Assembly (NCBI RefSeq): GCF_000380565.1
Contig: NZ_AQYJ01000021.1
Span: 1-64,000, forward strand
Direction: 5' to 3'
DNA: 64,000 nucleotides
Source of the DNA: Microbulbifer variabilis ATCC 700307
Lineage (GTDB): Bacteria; Pseudomonadota; Gammaproteobacteria; Pseudomonadales; Cellvibrionaceae
Both the position numbers and the translations under genes were made by a program. Below are positions 1 to 6,028 of this stretch, one piece after another. Below the pieces are notes generated by a model. The model saw nothing but the letters and a program-made list of their open reading frames with translations. It was not told the DNA's origin and did no database searches. Position 1 is the stretch's first letter. Each line of letters opens with the position of its first letter.

Positions 1-833
1 GATTCATTTGGACTAATTTCTGCTTTAAACTGCCGAAACATTTCTTCCGGTGTTTTTCCATACACAGACAAGAATGCATTACCAAATTTCTCTCCATTTT
101 CTATAGCCCGAAGTAACTTTATACCCCCTCGTGGGTGAATAAACTCATAGAATAGCGATGCTTGGCGATAGTCCATATGCTGCTGCGTCCAAGCATCTTC
201 GGAGGGCGGATAATTCAGTGGCCAGCGTGTGCTAAAAAGTGCCCCTTTGTCTGCCGCAACGATATGGTTCCCTGAACGAATAGAAGTTAGGGCCTGCTCT
301 TTACTGACACGAGTAGCACCGCCACCTTTAGACGCAAAGGTTGCTAAACCGTCGTGATACCACTGAGGTATAAATGTGGCTTTGAATATTGAGACCTGCT
401 GGAATAAGTGTAGGTGCGACAACTCATGCGCCAGCCAAATGGGATAGTCCTCGTTTGAAATCACATAGGATGAGAGGAATAGGCCGTTTGAAGTTACAGC
501 AGCAAGAATACTCCCTTTTAAACCAGTGTATGAGTTAAAGCATTCTCGCGTATCGCAAATATGGACGATTACCTTTTTCGAGAAAGGCTTGTCATGCACA
601 CGCTCAATTAGTTTTATTTGATCATCTAGGATTTTTTGAACGAGTAGGGCATTTTCCTCCATGCCTGGCTTGAACAAAATGCGCTCATCAGCAGCTAACT
701 TGCTAAATTCATCCTCTACGGGTGAATGACCCTCTAGCGGAGAAAAATTATCGCAACCCGTAGATAGGACAAGAACTAGCATGGCGAAACATGTATAACA
801 GCATTTCCTCCATAAACTTTGTAAAAGAGGCAT
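1..833 (-). CDS. Putative zinc-metallopeptidase lipoprotein, 3' end cut by window edge
   Basis: Open reading frame running off the left edge; 277 codons are visible from an ATG at 833. The N-terminus has a hydrophobic stretch (about residues 13-26) and a lipobox LSTGC with Cys27. Asp28 at the +2 position is the classic inner-membrane retention signal in gammaproteobacteria. A HELSH motif at residues 136-140 has the HExxH zinc-binding form, and WYHDGLATF follows about 20 residues later. That is where gluzincins usually carry a Glu ligand (EGLA), so Asp161 may replace it. Secreted peptidase-MA-like proteins show this layout, but I cannot name a family. It starts 4 nt after the stop of the small membrane gene at 838-999 and probably shares a gene cassette with it. 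The matching attC site would lie outside the window. Confidence 0.75.
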   Translation of the reverse strand, partial: MPLLQSLWRKCCYTCFAMLVLVLSTGCDNFSPLEGHSPVEDEFSKLAADERILFKPGMEENALLVQKILDDQIKLIERVHDKPFSKKVIVHICDTRECFNSYTGLKGSILAAVTSNGLFLSSYVISNEDYPIWLAHELSHLHLFQQVSIFKATFIPQWYHDGLATFASKGGGATRVSKEQALTSIRSGNHIVAADKGALFSTRWPLNYPPSEDAWTQQHMDYRQASLFYEFIHPRGGIKLLRAIENGEKFGNAFLSVYGKTPEEMFRQFKAEISPNE

Positions 834-837
834 TTTC

Positions 838-999
838 TCAATCCTGTTTGCTTGGCAGAAAAAGAGCGAACGGTATTGCAGTTGGGCCAAAAAGCCCTCC
901 CAAGATAACCCATAAAACTCGATTTAGATTCCTTTTCCGTGCGATTGCTAGGCAAACGACCATGCACACAAGGCTCAATACAAATAGGATGCTAACCAT
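838..999 (-). CDS. Small two-segment membrane protein (cassette gene)
   Basis: 53-residue protein starting at the ATG at 999. A longer reading to 1092 would begin inside the neighbouring attC site, so it is rejected. Two hydrophobic segments (about residues 2-18 and 28-48) are separated by a basic loop, RKRNLNR, which suggests a hairpin membrane protein. I do not recognise a named family. Its stop lies 4 nt before the start of the HELSH lipoprotein, so the two are probably co-transcribed and may form one two-gene cassette. Confidence 0.6.
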   Translation of the reverse strand: MVSILFVLSLVCMVVCLAIARKRNLNRVLWVILGGLFGPTAIPFALFLPSKQD

Positions 1000-1028
1000 T
1001 TCATAATCTCTACGTGGTTGGTTCAGAC

Positions 1029-1119
1029 ATTTAACGCCTAGCCGCACGGGCCGGAGGTGCGAAGCACCGGAGGTCCAAAAAATACGCAGCATTTTTGATC
1101 GTGCCGGCTCTTGTTACAA
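1029..1119 (-). other. attC-like recombination site (91 bp)
   Basis: Read on the minus strand, the outer boxes are TTGTAAC (1113-1119) and GTTAAAT (1029-1035), the latter a perfect GTTRRRY. Inner arms GCCGGCACG and CGTGCGGC pair with one unpaired base, as expected for a folded single-strand attC. It follows the gene at 1132-1533. Confidence 0.8.
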
Positions 1120-1131
1120 CTTTATCTGCTC

Positions 1132-1533
1132 TTAGTTTGTGTACCAAGATCTTTCTTCGACCGTAATATCCAATATTTCCCAGCTCAACTGCTCAGATAC
1201 TACTAATACCTTCGCATCGCCTTCCGAAACATCAACATGCCACAGCTCATCAACCTCTATATTCTGTAGAACATCTGAATGTATAAGTCCCTCGAATGAA
1301 TTCTTCTTTTTCAGGCTTATACTTGTCTCGAAAACAACATACATGGGCAAATCATCAGGATCTTGTTCGACAGAGAATTTTATGGGGCGTTTACACGTTA
1401 CTAGTACTTTCTTTCCAACACCTACAACATAGAAGACTAAAAGTATTGTACTGCCATCATTACCGAACTCTACCTTGATATCTAGATCAGCATTATCTAA
1501 CCACTTCCTACAAATTTCGTTCAGGTCTTTCAT
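1132..1533 (-). CDS. Hypothetical cassette protein, 133 aa
   Basis: The start is set at the ATG at 1533 (MKDLNEICRKW). The longer in-frame start, a TTG at 1557, would fall within the upstream attC. The protein is acidic and soluble-looking, rich in beta-strand-forming hydrophobic residues, with no signal peptide or membrane segment. No motif or family was recognised. It occupies its own cassette between attC sites at 1543-1599 and 1029-1119. Confidence 0.7.
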   Translation of the reverse strand: MKDLNEICRKWLDNADLDIKVEFGNDGSTILLVFYVVGVGKKVLVTCKRPIKFSVEQDPDDLPMYVVFETSISLKKKNSFEGLIHSDVLQNIEVDELWHVDVSEGDAKVLVVSEQLSWEILDITVEERSWYTN

Positions 1534-1542
1534 AATTTCTAG

Positions 1543-1599
1543 TTGTAACGCCCGCAACAGCCGTGAGCGTAGCGAGTCGGCTGCTTGCGTTTGTTAGCG
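1543..1599 (-). other. attC-like recombination site (57 bp)
   Basis: On the minus strand the outer boxes are CGCTAAC (1593-1599) and GTTACAA (1543-1549). The arms GCAAGCAGCCG and CGGCTGTTGC are complementary except for one extrahelical base, the hallmark that sets strand choice in attC recombination. The length is close to the minimum for known attC sites. Confidence 0.88.
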
Positions 1600-2037
1600 C
1601 AACCGATCTAGCTCATTCTTTATTTGATTAATTTGTTTTGCAGAGAACACAGACTGACTAAATTCTATGCTGCTTTCACTGCCTATTATGCAAATAGTCA
1701 TTGGCCACCACCCCTTAACTACATAATCCTTATACTCAGAGATAGGCATGTAGTCAGACCCTAACAAGCTACGAAAAACTATTGCATCTTCAGTAACTAA
1801 AAATGAGTACTCCTCGACCTTAGACTTACCACTATTAAATACTGCGAGCCAAACTGTTACCCCAATTGGAATGATGAAAAGCCCTGTCACGTAGAATTTT
1901 ATATAATTTTGAGGAATGTCCTTTCCAAAAAATACCATTGCAATCGATACCAAGCAAATACCAATTAGAGAGAGGACTAAGTTATCTAATCTATAGATAA
2001 GCCCTTGGACACGAGTTTGTACAACTTTCATACTCAT
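1594..2037 (-). CDS. Cassette membrane protein with C-terminal PH-like region
   Basis: 147 residues with two hydrophobic segments (about residues 20-38 and 46-66). A soluble C-terminal half follows (from about residue 75, starting YSFLVTEDAIVF). This resembles the small bacterial membrane proteins with a YcxB/PH-like domain after two helices; that resemblance is inference from layout. The TAA stop lies in the core box of the attC at 1543-1599. A second in-frame ATG, two codons in (2031), is an alternative start. The role is unknown. Confidence 0.7.
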   Translation of the reverse strand: MSMKVVQTRVQGLIYRLDNLVLSLIGICLVSIAMVFFGKDIPQNYIKFYVTGLFIIPIGVTVWLAVFNSGKSKVEEYSFLVTEDAIVFRSLLGSDYMPISEYKDYVVKGWWPMTICIIGSESSIEFSQSVFSAKQINQIKNELDRLR

Positions 2038-2048
2038 CGCTCTTATGA

Positions 2049-2100
2049 CGCTAACGCCCGCGTCAACTGCCGGAGGTTAGATTGCACTCGCTTGTTGTGT
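2049..2100 (-). other. attC-like recombination site (52 bp)
   Basis: On the minus strand the outer boxes are ACACAAC (2094-2100) and GTTAGCG (2049-2055). The inner arms pair less well than at the neighbouring sites (GCGAGTGCAA against TTGACGC), so this may be a degraded or weaker attC. Its spacing and position between two cassette genes support it. Confidence 0.65.
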
Positions 2101-2111
2101 GCGTACCTGAA

Positions 2112-2387
2112 CTAATCTTCAAGCTTACCAAAAGTCCACTCAGCATTTATGCTTTTTCTTTCAGCATAAGTACCTGGTTCCAAAACTGTAAGGTCATTTA
2201 TGCTTTCATCTCTCTTTATTAGATGGCCTACACCTATGAATCTTGGCTCACTGTTTTCCATACATTCCTGAACGCCACATAAAAACTGCCAACTACCATC
2301 CGTATCTCTACAAGAATCTAAAACAGGTCTAGAGCCATCAAATACATGTGGGCAAACATACACCCCGTAGTCATCTCTAAATTTCAC
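2112..2387 (-). CDS. Hypothetical cassette protein, 91 aa
   Basis: The start is a GTG at 2387, preceded by a good ribosome-binding site AAGGAG with a 5-nt spacer. The longer reading, from a GTG at 2420, starts inside the attC and would cross the cassette boundary, so it is rejected. The protein contains CPHVFDGSRPVLDSC near the N-terminus and WQFLCG near residue 34. I recall this pattern from other small proteins of about 100 residues in bacterial genomes but cannot give it a family name. It has no signal peptide or membrane segment. Confidence 0.72.
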   Translation of the reverse strand: MKFRDDYGVYVCPHVFDGSRPVLDSCRDTDGSWQFLCGVQECMENSEPRFIGVGHLIKRDESINDLTVLEPGTYAERKSINAEWTFGKLED

Positions 2388-2402
2388 ACGATCTCCTTGA
2401 GC

Positions 2403-2486
2403 ACATAACGCCTTGCCCACAGGCAGCTGAAACGCAGTGTAGGCTGTCCAGCCCCAAAGGGGCGATTGTGCGGCAACTTGTTAGCC
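2403..2486 (-). other. attC-like recombination site (84 bp)
   Basis: On the minus strand the outer boxes are GGCTAAC (2480-2486) and GTTATGT (2403-2409). The arms TTGCCGCACA and TGTGGGCAA pair with one extrahelical base, and a second internal hairpin (GCCCC/GGGGC) lies in the loop. It follows the DUF2199 gene. Confidence 0.88.
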
Positions 2487-2987
2487 ATGCATGCAAATTT
2501 CTGCAATATTCTGCGCCTTTTCTATGCTGATACCATTAATAAAGTCATTATAAAACTCATGCTCAGCTTTATGTAAACACAGTGTTGGTCTTGAACCTTC
2601 GCTTTGTGGGTTTACATCTGTTGCTAAAGAATGAGTGCTTTCATAATAAGGAAGTTCACTGCAGAACCAACCAAAGTAACCTTTACCAGTATCTGGTTCG
2701 TCCCAAGTCTCAATATAATGATTGAAGCTTTGTTCACTTAAAGATACCCATACACCCCACATGAATGGGTCTGCTACACCGTGAATAGGTATTTCTATTA
2801 TTACTCTTGCAAAATAATGTGTGCCATCTTCATCTGTGTAATAGCAAAGGTCATCGCTGATCTTTCCTTTCTCTTTTATTTCATCTGGTTGTGACAGCCA
2901 CGGATCAGGAGCTTTGAAACCAAAGCTTGGAGAGCCTTCGTGGACTTCACCGCAGCATGAACATGTAAAGCTAAATATTCCTGACAT
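2481..2987 (-). CDS. DUF2199 domain protein (cassette gene)
   Basis: 168-residue protein beginning MSGIFSFTCSCCGEVHEG. The early CSCCGEVH motif followed by SFGFKAPDPW matches the DUF2199 family as I know it, a group of unknown function with a Cys-rich N-terminus that could bind metal. It is about the usual family length. The ATG at 2987 lies 24 nt inside the cassette boundary. The TAG stop (2481-2483) falls inside the attC at 2403-2486. No partner gene suggests a function. Confidence 0.85.
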   Translation of the reverse strand: MSGIFSFTCSCCGEVHEGSPSFGFKAPDPWLSQPDEIKEKGKISDDLCYYTDEDGTHYFARVIIEIPIHGVADPFMWGVWVSLSEQSFNHYIETWDEPDTGKGYFGWFCSELPYYESTHSLATDVNPQSEGSRPTLCLHKAEHEFYNDFINGISIEKAQNIAEICMHG

Positions 2988-3005
2988 ATCTCTAATTCTT
3001 TATTC

Positions 3006-3060
3006 GGCTAACGCCTAAATCAGGTGCGCCGTAGGCGTCACCTGGATTTACTTGTTATGT
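3006..3060 (-). other. attC-like recombination site (55 bp)
   Basis: On the minus strand the outer boxes are ACATAAC (3054-3060) and GTTAGCC (3006-3012). The arms AAATCCAGGTG and CACCTGATTT are complementary apart from one extrahelical base. This is the clearest attC of the array. The stop of the upstream gene (3048-3050) lies within it. Confidence 0.92.
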
Positions 3061-3347
3061 GCCTGATGCTCATTGCGTACTTGAATCTCGTTTAGACACC
3101 CTTCACAGATCGCCATGATTTGTGCGTAACCTTCAGATATATCATTCCATTCACCCTCAGCCATTAACACAGTGTCGCACTCATGGCACCAAGCTTCACG
3201 AAACGGAAATTCAGGATCGGGATTATCGTTTGCTTCTATAAACCCTAAGTTCACCCCATGCTGGAGATGAGAGCATATGAAAGCAGGTTTCTGAAGCCCA
3301 TGTTTAGTGCACTCCATCCTACTGTTTTTGTTTAAAGGTTCACCCAT
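3048..3347 (-). CDS. Cys/His-rich, probably zinc-binding cassette protein, 99 aa
   Basis: Paired metal-ligand candidates are spread through the protein: CTKHG (C13, H16), CSHL (C26, H28), WCHEC (near residue 55) and CEGC (near residue 82). The layout suggests one or two structural zinc sites. Similar small proteins with a C-x2-HG...C-x-HL start occur in many bacteria, but I know no function. Translation is probably coupled to the gene upstream: its ATG follows that gene's stop after a single base, with AAGG just upstream. The stop lies in the attC. Confidence 0.75.
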   Translation of the reverse strand: MGEPLNKNSRMECTKHGLQKPAFICSHLQHGVNLGFIEANDNPDPEFPFREAWCHECDTVLMAEGEWNDISEGYAQIMAICEGCLNEIQVRNEHQAHNK

Positions 3348-3348
3348 T

Positions 3349-3639
3349 TTATGCCTTATTGGGGCTAGTTATTTTAAATTCAGCTGATTCTGAAAATGGA
3401 GTTTGAACAAGGATAGAAAATTTATAGCTCTCATTGTTGTGGTAAAAATCGATCTCCATCTCTTGCGTTGCTCTCCATGAGCCTTTATCTCTAGCATCTT
3501 TTTCAATTTGATCAGTCAGGTCACTATCACAACGAAACTCACCAGAAATTGCGTTCCCATTTGAATCAAAGTATATGGTTTTCAATTGCACTTGGTAAAT
3601 ATAACCAGAGTCAAGGCTGATATTTGCAGATGATCTCAT
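3349..3639 (-). CDS. Hypothetical cassette protein, 96 aa
   Basis: First gene of the array in transcription order, 59 nt after the putative cassette boundary at 3698-3704. The start is the ATG at 3639, with GGAG 12 nt upstream. The protein is small, soluble-looking and beta-rich, with no signal peptide and no recognised motif. It shares a cassette with the Cys/His-rich gene 1 nt downstream. This two-gene arrangement raises the possibility of a functional pair, for example toxin-antitoxin, but neither sequence shows a known toxin fold. Confidence 0.65.
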   Translation of the reverse strand: MRSSANISLDSGYIYQVQLKTIYFDSNGNAISGEFRCDSDLTDQIEKDARDKGSWRATQEMEIDFYHNNESYKFSILVQTPFSESAEFKITSPNKA

Positions 3640-3697
3640 TATTTAATTTTTCTCCATTCAAACTCTCAGCTTCAACGATTGCTGGAGATTTGGTAGC

Positions 3698-3805
3698 ACA
3701 TAACAGTGTATTCAAAAGCAGCTGCATTATATCACCAGCCGATATATCCCAAGAGGAGAAAACTCCTCTAGCCAGAAAAAAATCAAATAAATCAGTATGT
3801 TAGCC
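3698..3805 (-). other. Candidate attI or degraded attC at array start
   Basis: ACATAAC (3698-3704, plus strand) is GTTATGT on the minus strand and marks the left boundary before the first cassette. GTTAGCC at 3799-3805 could be its partner. The arms between them pair poorly, apart from a central hairpin AGAGGAG-AAAA-CTCCTCT (3752-3769). It may be an attI-like site or a decayed attC. Confidence 0.35.
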
Positions 3806-4882
3806 AACATTGGTGGAAAATTACTCTAGTGGATATAGTGCGATTGCATTATATCCTGATATTTTGCTGCTTTTGATTACAGGCGTAAATCATTCAAAAT
3901 CAATGAGTTAGCGCTTTTTCTACTGTGGATATGTGCGGTTGCTCTTGATCTTTGATGTTGGCAGTACGGAAAAGCAACAAAATGTATGCAAAATCAGCAT
4001 GTTCAAGCAGTTAAGGATGATATTTCCCCAAAACCATCTGTCAAACTAGAGCGTTTGGTGGATGTTCTGGTGCGGCCTTTTTAAATAGGGGTTACCGTAC
4101 CAGAAGGCTTCGATCCTAAATGATGAGTGAAAATAGCACTATCACTACGAATAGAGTGCCGACCTAAATACCACAGCAATATATTAAAAGTCTGTAAGAT
4201 ATTTTGGCTCTCGAGAGATCTTTTCTATTGATGCGTGGAAGGTATTTCAAGTAGCAGTATTACCAATGTTTTTTGCATTCTAACGCGAGAAACGGTGAGG
4301 AGTATTAATTTAAATGGCCATTTTTAAGTGTGACTAAAATCTTTCAAAGCGTGAATAAATAAAAATATAGGCACAAAAATAATCTTATTAGATTTTATTA
4401 GGATTGTTTTAGTGTCAAAGCCACGTAAAATCGATAGATATTTATTGATATTTTGGCGGCGATTAAGAAGCCATCTAAAGGCAATAATCAAAGCAGCTCG
4501 GTTCAAGAGTATCGAGAGAATCAAGAACCCAAGAATTTTCTAAAGACCACCCCTTAAAGGAGAACGGTAGCGTGAAGTAAGAATAAGTAAAAGGCGCTGA
4601 CCCAAGGTGCTGGAACACCTGGGGCCAGCTAACCAAGTTGATAATCACAGTATCAAAGTGGCTATATGCATAGTACGCTAGAAACCCGCTCGTCTTCAAT
4701 AAAGTGGAGCACAATCAGCGGCTTGGAGAGATTCTCCAAGCCCTGGGAGCGTTGCGTCTGCCTTTTTTTATTCTATGCCTACCGTTCTCGCGCACCTCCT
4801 CGCAGTTACTCAAAACATTTCTATTCAAGCTTTCCCATTGTGGAAGGCCTATCCATGGTTTGAGTATCAGTAGGAAACAAAT
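3806..4882. other. AT-rich region without recognisable genes
   Basis: About 1.1 kb between the cassette array and csrA. Short reading frames exist on both strands, but none has a family resemblance, a clear ribosome-binding site and sensible composition together. I looked for remains of a tyrosine integrase on the plus strand and found none. One perfect hairpin lies at 4720-4742 and one imperfect hairpin, CCAAGGTG/CACCTGGG, near 4602-4623. The csrA promoter is presumably in the last 100-200 bases. Confidence 0.6.
4720..4742. repeat. Perfect 10-bp hairpin upstream of csrA
   Basis: GGCTTGGAGA and TCTCCAAGCC form a perfect inverted repeat around a 3-nt loop, about 140 nt before csrA. A run of seven T begins about 23 nt later, so a classical terminator is unlikely. 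It could be a structured leader element. Confidence 0.5.
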
Positions 4883-5071
4883 ATGTTGATCTTAAAGCGC
4901 CGCACAGGCGAAAACTTACGGATTGGAGTGAATGTCTCAATCACCGTATTAGAAGTTAAGGGCAATCAGGTAAAGGTAGGAATACTTGCCCCCAAATCCC
5001 TGCCCGTACACCGCGAGGAGATTTATAGGCGGATCAAAAGGGAAGGAAATATAGGCAGTGGAAATCGTTGA
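4883..5071 (+). CDS. csrA: Carbon storage regulator CsrA
   Basis: 62-residue protein with the full CsrA signature: it begins [10 protein letters not shown], with [13 protein letters not shown] in the core and the RNA-binding segment ending [10 protein letters not shown]. The length is normal for the family. CsrA dimers bind GGA motifs in mRNA leaders and control translation and decay of transcripts for central carbon metabolism, motility and biofilm. A ribosome-binding site AGGA lies 8 nt before the ATG. The gene stands alone, next to the cassette array rather than in the usual alaS-csrA or lysC context. It may therefore be a second, accessory copy, which the window cannot show. A long perfect hairpin lies just downstream. 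Confidence 0.95.
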   Translation: MLILKRRTGENLRIGVNVSITVLEVKGNQVKVGILAPKSLPVHREEIYRRIKREGNIGSGNR

Positions 5072-5120
5072 GAATCTGATCGGGATTGTGGCGTGTAGCC
5101 ATAAGCGGGTGGTGTTGCTA

Positions 5121-5154
5121 TGAAAGCGCTAACTGCTGATAGTTAGCGCTTTCA
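5121..5154 (+). terminator. 14-bp perfect hairpin after csrA
   Basis: TGAAAGCGCTAACT and AGTTAGCGCTTTCA pair perfectly around a 6-nt loop. It sits between csrA and the convergent DUF6746-like gene and could end transcription from both sides, but there is no U-tract. Confidence 0.5.
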
Positions 5155-5208
5155 GTCGAGCCTTTCGCTGCGGATAGAGCCACAGGTTAAGCTCGGAAGT
5201 GATCTGTA

Positions 5209-5625
5209 TTAGTGATGTTTATGCTTAAATCCAGCAGCAAATTTGTCTGCTAATTTAAAGTAGTGATTCAGATCCTTGCGGGTTTTTTCTGGGCGGTTGT
5301 TTTCGGAGTTAATGTGGATATTTTCCACAACAACGGCGATGTCTTTTGCCAGCTTCTGTCTTTCGCCTTTCAGGTTCTCAGCGAAATACTCAACACTTTT
5401 TTCGAGTCTGTAGGTGATGACATGAATCTCGTGAAGTTCAGCAGGGTTAAGCTTTTTCTTGCCCTTAATTTCTTCTGTTGTTTCAACAAAAATCTTTCTC
5501 GCATCCTTCAAAGAAGTAACTTTCGCTACTTTAAAGTGCTGGATGGGCTTTTCGCCTGATGCAGGGCTAGCGTGAGCAGTGGTAGCAAAAGTAACAGCAA
5601 AAAGTAATGCAATTAAAGTTCTCAT
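5209..5625 (-). CDS. Secreted DUF6746-like protein
   Basis: 138 residues with a typical signal peptide (MRTLIALLFAVTFATTAHA, cleavage after about residue 19). The mature protein is helical and Lys-rich, with an HEIHVITYRLE segment near residue 65. The layout, with a helical hairpin and the motif L-x-IH-x-xTY-x-LE, matches what I know as DUF6746, periplasmic proteins of unknown function in marine gammaproteobacteria. A His/Lys-rich tail (KHKHH) could bind metal. It is convergent with csrA and has its own untranslated region upstream. No partner genes. Confidence 0.7.
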   Translation of the reverse strand: MRTLIALLFAVTFATTAHASPASGEKPIQHFKVAKVTSLKDARKIFVETTEEIKGKKKLNPAELHEIHVITYRLEKSVEYFAENLKGERQKLAKDIAVVVENIHINSENNRPEKTRKDLNHYFKLADKFAAGFKHKHH

Positions 5626-6028
5626 CTTTTCTCTCTAACGCCCAAACTTTAAGGGTTGATAAGGCATTGATCGGGCGAGGTGAATGCCTAACATTTATCA
5701 GTGATCATTTTGACCACTTTGATCGCTATCGTAAATGAGGATAACTATCATTAACATTCATGATACAGGAATTTTTAGGTGCTCAAAACATTTGTCGTAA
5801 AAATTGCGATCAAGCTGATCGAAATTTGTAAGGAATAAGAAAATTGAATCTGGAAAGGATGCGCAGGGGAGGGGGCTACGGAGGTTTTTGCCAGGAAGAG
5901 GCGCCCCGTGTTATGGAATTTGATCTATTAACCCTCTCTTCGCGGTAACAAAGAGAGGGTTATTTTCAGGAGGAGCCGGTTAACCCGGTATTATTGAGAC
6001 TGGCTTCACAAATTACCTGGTACGGAAG
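5626..6028. other. Intergenic region with bioA terminator
   Basis: About 400 bases between the DUF6746-like gene start and the bioA stop. It should carry the promoter of the former (reading left). Apart from the terminator hairpin at 5930-5961, nothing gene-like was seen. Confidence 0.6.
5930..5961 (-). terminator. Hairpin terminator downstream of bioA
   Basis: AACCCTCTCTT and AAGAGAGGGTT form an 11-bp stem with a 10-nt loop, flanked by AT-rich sequence on both sides. Placed about 70 nt after the bioA stop, it likely ends the ybbA-ybbP-bioA transcript. Confidence 0.75.

Larger units (their letters stand above)
1..3704 (-). mobile_element. Integron-type gene cassette array (no integrase in window)
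   Basis: Eight small genes lie head to tail on the minus strand. At least five intergenic gaps contain a pair of inverted core boxes (RYYYAAC-like and GTTRRRY-like) 50-90 bp apart around an imperfect palindrome, which is the layout of integron attC recombination sites. Several genes begin within about 10-50 nt of the cassette boundary and several stops lie inside the attC, as is usual for compact cassettes. Base composition is more AT-rich than in the core genes to the right. An integrase would be expected beyond 3704 on the plus strand, but none is seen up to csrA. The array therefore looks like a cluster of attC sites lacking an integrase (CALIN), or a part detached from its platform. The left end is beyond the window. 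Confidence 0.85.

Noticed and set aside
3806..4660. Possible degraded tyrosine integrase
   Set aside because: I translated the plus strand by eye for IntI-like motifs and found none; a sensitive search is needed before any claim.
4560..4720. Type I toxin (hok-like) leader
   Set aside because: The GC hairpin and short frames looked suggestive, but no small hydrophobic toxin frame with the right ending is present.
4666..4889. Overlapping short plus-strand frames upstream of csrA
   Set aside because: No family resemblance and no ribosome-binding site; they overlap each other and a hairpin, so they are treated as noncoding.
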